Below are positions 55,752-64,000 of a stretch of 64,000 nt of DNA, piece after piece. Numbering within the stretch: position 1 is the stretch's first letter; every line of letters begins with the position of its first letter. Source of the stretch: Peronospora farinosa (lineage: Eukaryota; Oomycota; Peronosporomycetes; Peronosporales; Peronosporaceae); assembly GCA_947646735.1 (NCBI GenBank), contig CANTFK010000899.1, forward strand, positions 1 through 64,000. Reading direction: 5' to 3'. The notes beneath the pieces were generated by a model. It was given only the letters and a program-made list of their open reading frames with translations. It was not told the origin of the DNA and did not search any database. The translations under genes and the position numbers were made by a program.

Positions 55752-57910
55752 ATGGACAGCAAGAGCCATGTGGCGATTGATATCTCAGGTAACGGGTCAC
55801 TGGATGTAGCGCTAGCGAGAGAAGAAGCGCTGCATCGCTTTCGAGATATTAATTGGGCCACTTATACGCGGTACGTGCGCATATGTATGGCATTGACACT
55901 TGTGCAATGTTACTTAACGATTACTTTACATGTCAAACAATTTTATTAGTGTAGGAGGGTTTTCACTTGACAAGACCGAGATTACGGCATTAAAGAATTT
56001 GGAAGGAATCATCAAACCTAGTGCTGATGACGTCACTAATGTGAGGTCCTACTGACAATAAAATACTTGAATTCGAGCATAAGAACTGATAATATCGAGC
56101 CATTTCTTGCAGGTGAAAGCTGTGGACGAGTTTTTAAGTGGTACTAAATGGCTGTAATTGATGGAGGTTATTACTTCATTATGATGCACTAATTTATTAT
56201 TATCGCAATGACAATGTTATAGATGTTGGAACTTCCGTTGGCAATACGTTGTTAAAACTGGTGAAGAATGTGACAGAACCGACGGTGCTCAAGTATTGTT
56301 TGGCCCGCATGGAGGAACTATTGCCTGGTACAGTATGAACTCATATGTTTTGCTACTGTTAAAACTACTTACTGATGTTGTTGTTGTTTGTGTTGGTAGA
56401 TGGTCTACGTTTGCACAAACGCATGATCTATTTTGTGCCGGAAGGCAGTACTGTGGATGCTGCTCCATTTTTGAGAATGATCCGGAATAATACGGGCTAT
56501 GTGCAATACGCTGCAAGCCATTTGCTTGCACTCTTCCTCACGTACGTCGTATCAGCTGGTATGGAGTGACATTGGTATGACTAATTGAGGAGAATGGATT
56601 GCCGATTTGATCAGGATACGACCGAGTCAAGAAGATGCTGAAGCTTTGAGCCAGTGGGCAATCCAGGTTTTGAAGACGGGAGCGTTGTCGACCTCAACGA
56701 ACGACTCCACCCGTGCAGACGCCACGCGTGCTGCGGTTGCATCTCTAATGGTACTTCTGCGCAACGAAAAATTGCGAGTAGTTTTTGTCAAACTTGGAGG
56801 GGTGGCTCCGTAAGTGCATTGTTGTCTCTCTGTGTTATGTGTGTATGCTCACGTTTATACTGTTATCGCGATACAGGGTGGTGGACTTGCTGAAGAGCTC
56901 TCAGAACCGCGCACAGCTTGCGTACGAGGTGTGTTCACCAGCGATGCAATTAGCCCTTGCGGTCTGGATATCATTACATGTATTTGATCCCTATCTGTTC
57001 ATGCAATTGTCTACAGCTCACCTTTATCCTGTGGACATTGGCTTTTTGCAACCAAGCTATGGAAAAGTTTGTGGCTGCGAACGCATTGGACGCGATTGTG
57101 TTCCAAGTGGCAGCAGCTCCACGTGAGAAGGTCGTGCGCGTTGCACTAGAAGCTCTACAGGTGAGATTGCTGGAATTTAAGAACAAGAAACTGATGTTGC
57201 AGACTCGAGTATCGCCGTTGCTGACTGGGTTTATTGTACTCGCAGAATCTACTCGGTAAGCTCAGTGGCTTCTTCAATGAACGAATGATCGATAGCGGGC
57301 TTTTGAAGACTCTGAAAAACATGCGCGAGCGAAAGTGGGCCGACGAAGATATTGCGAAGGACATTCAAGCTGTTCGTGACGTACTCATTCGCGAATACAA
57401 GGAGCTGAAGTATGATAAAATGTCACCTCGCGCGTGCATACGGAGCCAAGACTAAACACCGAGTTTTGTTGTATCCTTTTTTGCGATGCTTTGTGTGCAG
57501 CACCATGGAGCGCTACGAGAAGGAACTAAAAACGGGAACACTGAATTGGGGACTCTTGCACACTGACAAATTCTGGAAAGACAATTTCATGACATTTGAA
57601 AACAAGGACTTCGAGCTTATCCGGTACGCAAGCAGAAAAATATTGCGCAAACTTCTTGCATCTAACAGCCATTGAATGCAGCTTATTGATCGACTTGTTG
57701 GAATCCAACGAGTCAAAAACAGTTGCTGTGGCTCTATTCGATCTGGGCGAATTTGTCCGCTTTTACCCGAATGGCAAGCACATTGCCAAGAGACTTGGTG
57801 CTAAGAAGGTGGCGATGAAGCTGATGACGCACGAAAATGGGGAGGTGCAAAAGCAAGCCCTCCAGTGCATCTCCAAGATGATGGTCAACAAATGGGAATT
57901 TGTCAAGTAG
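55752..57910 (+). CDS. ATP6V1H: V-type proton ATPase subunit H
   Basis: Eleven exons: 55,752-55,870, 55,950-56,040, 56,113-56,140 (28 nt), 56,223-56,327, 56,400-56,541, 56,615-56,809, 56,877-56,928, 57,017-57,160, 57,246-57,409, 57,501-57,623, 57,682-57,910; every junction GT-AG, total 463 residues (human 483). Armadillo/HEAT-type helices throughout. The C-terminal domain is clear: LKTGTLNWGLLHTDKFWKDN, FENKDFELI, VALFDLGEFVRFYPNGK, MTHENGEVQKQALQC. Subunit H sits on the V1 sector and silences ATP hydrolysis in free V1. Confidence 0.94.
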
Positions 57911-58216
57911 CTCACTGCACTTCCGTAGCAAAACAAACAATGTGGTCGTAGGAGGCACAACAGAACGATTTGAATTTGACAAAGTAGGCGTAGTTGTTGT
58001 AACAACTTTATGGAGGTTCATATCTCTTCCAGCGCAGAGCCCTTGTGTCATAGGTATGCAACCAGTGCTTTTCATGCAGACATGACAAAAGAAACATGCA
58101 CGACGGATTTAACTACATGTAGTCGATTGCCATTTGAAATAACTGCTCGTTGGCTTTCCATCATGGCAACTTGAAGCGACATACGAAGCACTTGTTGGTG
58201 TTTACTTCGCAGAACA
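57911..58216. other. Convergent intergenic region
   Basis: 306 bp between the stops of V-ATPase H and PEX11; nothing coding seen. Confidence 0.5.
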
Positions 58217-59344
58217 TTACTTGGTATTTGCCCACGAACGCCAAAGGCCGACGATAGCTTCTGCCGCGCACAGAAAACTCACGAGGCGGTCTGAGTGGGA
58301 CATATTCATAAACAGCTCAGAGGTGAATCTACTGTAGAAGACACTGTGCGTGTTAAATGACATGTACAGATATACCTGGGAGGAATCCTTTCTCAAGAGA
58401 CCAGTGAATACAAGGTCCAGCGTAAAAGAAGTTGCGGAGTTGCACGTAATAAAGTTCACGACGCCTGTGGTTGCAATGCAGACTATTCTGTCATCTTCAA
58501 CAATGTAAATAAGCAGAAGTACTCAACGTACCGAGCTTGGATGCTTGCGAGTTGAGTCGAACGCTTCAACAATAGACACAACACACAAGATCAATGACAC
58601 TGAAACAAACGCCCAACAACTACATCACAATAATGCAATCACCTCTTCATCCACAAGATCTTGTTGTTCCATCAGCTGCTTTTCCTTTGTCGTGAGCGCT
58701 CGAATCCTATTTCATTCCACACATTAACATCACTACATGTATCATCTCCATTTACTTCAACAATTGTAACGTACCGAAGTGCATTGGCGTAGATATCCAG
58801 TAGAATGTAAACTCCCCATGCTCGACACGACTGTCGTGAGATGTTCATTGCATCCACAGTCAGCAACTTTGGTGCTCTGCACAATAACAACACCATCAAC
58901 ATAGTATCACCATGAAAAAATCAGCACTCATTGCAGTCAAAATGACCACACAAATAGCTCGAAATCCACTCACACAAATCCCACATATGATACATGCTCT
59001 AATGGATAATAGATCATCATAGAAAGCGCTTGTAGACTCACAAGGCGTCGCACATGTTCATCATCATCATCATAGCACCAGGATCCATTTTTCCATGCCG
59101 CATACGATTCAAAACCACCGGTAAAGCGGATAACGTAACGTGCCATTGAAATATTTGATGCAATCGCTTGAAAACCTTGAGAGATCGCAGTCTCTTGTTG
59201 CGTCATGTGCATTACTAAATGCCCCATTGCTCCAACTCCATAGCCAATGGTCTTGTAAAATTTATCAGCACAAAATGTAGTGCTACTGAACCGTGCAAAC
59301 TTTTCTACTAGTAGTAAATTCTTGTCATTATCAGTAGCACTCAT
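58217..59344 (-). CDS. PEX11: Peroxisomal membrane elongation factor PEX11
   Basis: Exons 59,344-58,974, 58,876-58,775, 58,706-58,643, 58,563-58,532 (32 nt), 58,487-58,376, 58,315-58,217; introns 44-97 bp, GT-AG; 259 residues, the usual PEX11 size. LLLVEKFARFSSTTFCADKF opens with the amphipathic helix; APKLLTVDA, ISRQSCRAWGVYILLDIYA and FTLDLVFTGLL are PEX11-type blocks; the hydrophobic end VSFLCAAEAIVGLWRSW fits the C-terminal membrane segment. Shapes peroxisomes for division. Exons 3-5 are less certain than 1, 2 and 6. Confidence 0.82.
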
Positions 59345-59954
59345 TCTGATTATAGAAAAAGTATCTTGAATAAGAAATACCTCCCTCCTATCGTTGACGA
59401 CTCCTTGTCACGCGTGATGCACGTGTCGTCAGCAACAATATCGGATTATACAGGTGCTCCTGTCACAGGTGTCGGATAACAAATGGGTTTTTTATACAGT
59501 CCAAATAATGCTCTGGCTTTTTTCTCGGAAAAGCACGATCGATGTTATAAACTGGTCGTATTACCTTTGACTTGAAAATTGTATACCATTTGCCATCTGT
59601 TAGCAATCGTACGTGACCGGAGATGACACTGTTTTAAAGCATTGGTGGAAAAAATACTTGGCAGCAACGACGACACCATTATTAGATAGTGCAATTATCG
59701 TCCATTGAAGCCCAAGATCACAAGAACTAGTCACGATATATATATATTTAGCTGGACAAGTCGTAGTTGCTACGTGTGACTTGGTTCTACGAGAAAGTTA
59801 CCGCTTCTCGAAAAACAGCTGGTTTAAACGCGTGGATACTTAGTCAAGTACAAGCCATACAACGGAATCAGAACACACGGAAATTGTCACTGGTTAGTTA
59901 CCTAAAGTGGGATAAAATATACTTAACGTCAGTATACTAGTAGACGATTCTATC
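59345..59954. promoter_or_regulatory. Divergent intergenic region PEX11 / PH protein
   Basis: 610 bp between opposite start codons; no coding frame. A short AT repeat (TATATATATA) near 59,740. Confidence 0.45.
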
Positions 59955-60593
59955 ATGTATCGAGAGGGATATCTCATTAAATGTGGAAGAAGTGCGTATG
60001 ACACCTCGGTAAGCGGCATTTATCCCCTGTACTTGATTCATTCTTTTATTTATACTAACTTCTTGGCATGTAACTAGCGCTTACTCTTTTGTGTGTTTGA
60101 AAACGGTGTGGTCAAGTTTTATTCGGACAAGGGTGGGAGAATCGTAGGAGAACTTGAAATGGCTGGTCATGCGACCAAAGTGTGTGTCGAAAAGCCGATA
60201 CCTGGCAAATTTCCATACCGGTTTACCGTGTCGGCTGCTCAGGTGGTCCGTGTCGAAGACCGTCGTATGAAATTGAGTGAACCTCGTGTGACGGAATTTG
60301 CAGCACCGACGAACGATCTCATGAAAGAATGGGCCAATTCATTGCATTTATGGCGTCGCATGAACTGGAAAGAGAATGTCAAGTTTTTTGACAATTCGAG
60401 TGAGCTTTCGCAAGCAGAAGAGCTCGAGTTGCTACAGGTTCAGATGCATACGATGAAGACAGGACGTGGTCATTTCATTGCCGGTGCAAAATTCAGAAAA
60501 CCGTTTGTGAATATCATGCATGGTCAACCGTCACCAACGGTCAAGAAGTTGCGCCAAATGATTATGCACACAACTTGCAGCAGCACTGCATAA
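59955..60593 (+). CDS. PH-domain protein
   Basis: Exons 59,955-60,008 and 60,078-60,593 (69-bp intron, GTAAGC...CTAG); 189 residues. MYREGYLIKCGRSAY, then RLLFCVFENGVVKFYSD, gives the first strands of a pleckstrin-homology fold (x-G-x-L-x-K-x-G ... R-x-F-x-L). The end helix is LMKEWANSLHLWRRMNW, with the Trp typical of PH C-terminal helices. A short tail follows (KTGRGHFIAGAKF). Likely binds phosphoinositides or a protein partner at membranes; no partner is evident. Confidence 0.72.
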
Positions 60594-60946
60594 TATTCAG
60601 CAGCATTTATCGTGGAGTGGGGATCTCGCTTCCTAAAAGAGTAGAGGATGTCGTCACGTTGTTTATTATGCTTGTTTTGAAATATCCATGTAAGCCGTCA
60701 ACAAGGCTGTTTGAACCTCATTTGGAGTACGTCAGAAGTTGGCACATTTGTCTTGGAACTGCAAGGCTAGTGTAAACTAGGCATGAAAGAGAGCTCAATC
60801 TCAGCGCACGAACGTGAAAAGAGAGAAAGGATGCTCGCATGGAGCAATGACTTGAGTGATAGTTACATATATATTGCAATTGATAAATAAATGAGTTTTT
60901 CTGCTTTACTCCAGCTCTCATTTTGGCATGGAGGATTGCTGCTGTT
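60594..60946. other. Convergent intergenic region
   Basis: 353 bp between the stops of the PH gene and the kinase; no coding frame supported. Confidence 0.5.
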
Positions 60947-62020
60947 TCAGGCTGTCATGATCTTGCTCGCAGCAAGAGCTGCTTCCAGATGTGTCGACAC
61001 GGCATGGCGAATCAGCGCGACATCCACACTGTCGGCACCTTGTAGCCACGTGTGCTGCAGGGCTTCCGTCACTGTGATGCGTTGATCAGGAGCAACAAGC
61101 ATCGATGAAATGAGGTCCTGCGCACCAGGACTCATGGCACAGAGTACTTCGTCAGGCTGCGTCTTCCAAAAGTGCTCCAAGTCACCGGCCAGAATATCGT
61201 CATACCAGACATCTCCCTCCTGTGCTACATTGAAAGGTGGGAAGCCAGTCATCAAGATAAAGAGCACCACACCTGTTGACCACACATCGACCGGTGTGCC
61301 ACGGTACTTTTGTCTCGACTTGATCTCCGGTGCCATGTACAATGCCGTTCCACTCTCGTCTCTTGGAAACACATTGGTCGCAGCCGAGCCCATTGGTGCT
61401 ACTGCTACGACACCAAAATCTGCAAGCTTGAGCTGGTAGTTGATGTCCAGCAGTAAGTTTTCTGGTTTTACATCTCGGTGCACAACCCCATTTGCATGAC
61501 ACGCCTCCAATGCACGCAACAATTGACACGCGTAAACTTTCACCAATGGTTCAGGAAGAGCTCCAGCTGCTTCCACCAGGTCAAACATATCTCCATTTGG
61601 TGCAAACTCGGTCACCATAGCCACGTAGTCATATGAAAATTTCTGATTCAAGACTAATCGGTCAACTTGCAGGACATTGGGGTGCTGCACGCGACGCATA
61701 GCGTTGCATTCGTGGGTAATGGATGCCACTTGTTGTTCAAGTTCATTGACATTTACGTGACCCGTTGTCAGTGCATCAAGTGTCAACACCGTTGGCAATT
61801 TCACAGCAACATGACATTGTTGTTGGTCATCGTAGGCCAAAAAGACACGACCATGAAGCCCTGAACCAAGTTCCTTGATGATCACATACGGTCCTTTTTC
61901 ATATTGATCATCTTGTTGCAATTGCAAATGTCGTGTCACTTCAAGTGAGTGAGTATTGTTTGAAATGCATGCAAGCATGTTGCTATGTTTGACGTGGAGC
62001 TTTTCAAGGATATTGAACAA
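60947..62020 (-). CDS. Ser/Thr protein kinase, CAMK/SNF1-like
   Basis: Single exon, 357 residues. The kinase domain fills residues 45-330: Gly loop GSGLHGRVF (52-60), Lys74 (HVAVKLP), Glu104, HRDVKPEN (181-188), DFG (201-203), MAPEI (229-233), DVWSTGVVLFILMTGFPPF in the alphaF region, Arg in DQRITVTEALQHTWL near the end. All catalytic residues are kept, so it should be active. An Asp/Glu-rich insert (AQEGDVWYDDIL) follows helix F. There is no regulatory domain beyond a short N-terminus, so the subfamily is tentative. Confidence 0.88.
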   Translation of the reverse strand: MFNILEKLHVKHSNMLACISNNTHSLEVTRHLQLQQDDQYEKGPYVIIKELGSGLHGRVFLAYDDQQQCHVAVKLPTVLTLDALTTGHVNVNELEQQVASITHECNAMRRVQHPNVLQVDRLVLNQKFSYDYVAMVTEFAPNGDMFDLVEAAGALPEPLVKVYACQLLRALEACHANGVVHRDVKPENLLLDINYQLKLADFGVVAVAPMGSAATNVFPRDESGTALYMAPEIKSRQKYRGTPVDVWSTGVVLFILMTGFPPFNVAQEGDVWYDDILAGDLEHFWKTQPDEVLCAMSPGAQDLISSMLVAPDQRITVTEALQHTWLQGADSVDVALIRHAVSTHLEAALAASKIMTA

Positions 62021-62649
62021 TGACGAAAAAACGACTTGGAGATGCCCATATACCTGAATTTCTTGAAGCTACTACTGTAGTATGTATGTCTCAGATTGTT
62101 GATGTAACATCATCACTTAATCGGTTGATGAAGGTTCTGAAAGAGACTTTCGCGATTCAAGAATAACCTTTATTTGAGTATTACTGTCTTTTCCATCAAC
62201 GTCTTGGAAAAATGTAACATTGTAGATGCAAATGAATTTACGGTTTTTTTATGAGCGGCTGCAAAACACAAGAGATACTTTTGAATGATTGGACTTGGAT
62301 GCGTAATGATTGCATTAAAGTATATAGTTCTTTTATCAGCAAATAATTCGATGATTTCAGTACCTACAGTACCATTAACTATACTTTAAACTTGACTATT
62401 GAATGCACTATATGTGCCATTTACAAGACACTTTTACGGTTCAGATCAATTTTCTCGGTGCAGATTCCTACTTCACGCATAATTTAGTCATCGTCACAAA
62501 ACTAATGGATGGATAAGGAAAAGTTTTGATTTGTCGTGGAGAATACACCCATATGGGGTCAGTATCTGTCCGTCTTGTGCACAAAAGTGCAACTGCAAGT
62601 GGTTAAAAAACAGTGCTGTCAACTATTAGAAGACATACTATTCTACAGG
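62021..62649. other. Gene-free stretch
   Basis: Upstream of the kinase; AT-rich, no recognisable frame. Confidence 0.45.
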
Positions 62650-63190
62650 ACAAGAAGTACTTGTAGGTGAGTTATCAACCATGGCTCACCTTAAACGGTG
62701 CAGTTGATGCTGCAAGTCCAGCTGCTTCCTGATCTATACCAGCAAAAAAATCAAGTGGAGTCATCAGAAGGAGCTCGAGATCGATGAAGCCAATAGACAG
62801 GCGGATTCCCAATGGCGTCTGGGTGCAATGTTGTTATCCTTGGCTTGAGACAGAAGACCCTTCGACCATTGGTGCAATTGGTCTCCTAGTTACATAATTC
62901 TTGCCAAGGTGGCGAAGACATGCAGGGTTTTCCACACGTTTGCAATCCGAGAGAACCTTGTAGAAACAGCGCAGGCTTGCGAGCAATTGCGTCGTCAATC
63001 TTTGGTGCTGGTTTTCATATCTTGCAGTGCACTGGTGCATCTCCGAATTTGTCACACTGACAAATTCAATACGCATTTGTAGCTTTATCACCCGAGTCTC
63101 GCTTGACAACTTGACGTGCACTTTGAATATGATCCATAAGCTCGCATACTGCATCGTCATAAAAATCCTATAAGACACGAACTGCATCAC
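62650..63190 (-). pseudogene. Unknown ORF with an in-frame stop
   Basis: Minus-strand 63,190-62,834 is open for 118 codons (RIEFVSVTNSEMHQCTARYE, LLASLRCFYKVLSDCKR). After a TAA the same frame stays open to about 62,650 (GIRLSIGFIDLELLLMTPLD). No family recognised. Either a pseudogene or a gene with an unrecognised intron around the TAA; it starts just downstream of the prefoldin gene. Confidence 0.35.
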
Positions 63191-63342
63191 ACCACAAACG
63201 TTTGAACTGCCTCAACTGTTTCAGCTTCATATATGAGCTCCTTAACTCGACACGAACGTATCTTCATCCTTCTACCAATCCCAAAGCTGCAAAGTTCGTG
63301 TTCAATACCAGCAGTAGTCTCAGATTTCTTCTGCTCATTTTG

Positions 63343-63918
63343 TTAGCTGTCCTCCAGATTAATGCTCTGGCCAAAGCGGCTGTATAGCAACTTTTTCAGA
63401 ATCTACAACCAGCACACAACCATTGTCAAGTTTTCTCACACACATCACAATTCTTTTACTAATTAACTTTCTCACCGACTGTCGAGCCTCTAGCTTAGCT
63501 TCCTCTGCTTGCAGCTTCTCGAGTTCCGTATTTGCTTCCTATCAATACCATAAAAAACTATCATCACGTATCCCCAACAAACAACGACAACACTTCTGCA
63601 ATTGCACATAATTGTATCTACCTCCACCCTTTTTTCAATGTGTTCTTGAGCCGATTCCTCGGATGTCTCGACAAAGCTCTCCCCAATAAATAATCTACGA
63701 CACCATACAAGTGTCAGCATGATGCCGTCTCCCACAATATCTTGATATTTGTATACAACTTACTGGACATTGTCACCTTCGCCCATCATGAGGTCCGTAT
63801 TGGCATCGTCCAAAGTATCCAATTTGGCCTTCAACACCTTCTTTTGGTCACGAATTTCATGCAGTAGCGCATTATTCCGTCCAAATTCGTTAATATACAG
63901 TTGATCTTCTTTGCGAAC
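63343..63918 (-). CDS. PFDN4: Prefoldin subunit 4, 5' end outside the window
   Basis: Exons 63,918-63,764, 63,694-63,628, 63,538-63,476, 63,402-63,343 with GT-AG introns of 69-89 bp; 114 residues visible. VRKEDQLYINEFGRNNALLH matches the first prefoldin helix (VxxEDQxxINxFxR). LDTLDDANTDLMM and LFIGESFVETSEESAQEHIE form the beta hairpin region, and LLYSRFGQSINLED is the typical PFDN4 C-terminus. The start exon lies beyond 64,000 since no ATG is seen up to the edge. Part of the hexameric chaperone that feeds actin and tubulin to CCT. Confidence 0.92.
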
Positions 63919-64000
63919 CTAATTTTTACCATCACATATTATCTTTTTAATTAATTACAATGGCAGAAAGAGAGAGAGAGAGATTGCTAGAAAGATTATT

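Overview
The window is nuclear DNA of a eukaryote and looks like an oomycete (Peronosporales-type), although that assignment is inference. Intact genes carry short introns (about 44-152 bp) with GTRNGT-type donors and are packed in divergent and convergent pairs. Islands of chromodomain Ty3/gypsy retrotransposons interrupt them. Encoded proteins best resemble general eukaryotic families, several with stramenopile-like oddities. No bacterial-style operon, rRNA, tRNA or CRISPR array was recognised.

Left third (1-12,370) is a retroelement scrapyard. A minus-strand protease/spacer fragment (1-1,013) is joined to an inverted half of a reverse transcriptase (1,011-1,525), and that to a plus-strand pol remnant ending in a chromodomain (1,526-4,224). 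A nearly complete minus-strand element follows (4,912-12,370; LTRs, PBS, PPT, gag, PR, RT, RNase H, INT, chromodomain, all mutated). From 12,371 to 20,351 genes are sparse: a small two-exon TOM7-like gene (13,084-13,342), a LINE zinc-finger remnant, a mitochondrial-looking DEAD-box helicase (15,044-16,696) and a lone KIX-domain protein (18,322-18,753).

Central part (20,352-33,774) holds a large Lys/Ser-rich protein gene, a possible TIR element with a 5 x 28-bp tandem repeat, exportin-1/CRM1 (six exons), a divergent single-exon RRM+RING protein, and a six-exon PPIL3 cyclophilin gene. A younger Ty3/gypsy element (35,366-43,486, minus strand, LTRs differing at about four bases plus two indels) follows.

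Right part (45,174-63,918) is a gene-dense housekeeping segment: TAF4 carrying two TAZ-type zinc fingers, a Rieske protein (RFESD-like), an organophosphate-type MFS transporter, COG4, UMP-CMP kinase, V-ATPase subunit H (11 exons), PEX11, a PH-domain protein, a Ser/Thr kinase, an unknown ORF, and prefoldin subunit 4 running off the right edge. UMP-CMP kinase and V-ATPase H share a 150-bp divergent promoter; TAF4/RFESD, MFS/COG4, V-ATPase H/PEX11 and PH/kinase are convergent pairs.

Most interesting: all three Ty3/gypsy copies carry, opposite the disordered linker between integrase and chromodomain, an antisense reading frame that ends in a coiled coil. In two copies it starts just inside the 3' LTR behind a GCTCAGT initiator-like motif. 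LTRs of both families are chains of perfect palindromes. The TAF4-TAZ architecture is the most striking host-gene observation. Exon boundaries were worked out by hand from reading frame, splice dinucleotides and family conservation; none was tested against transcripts.
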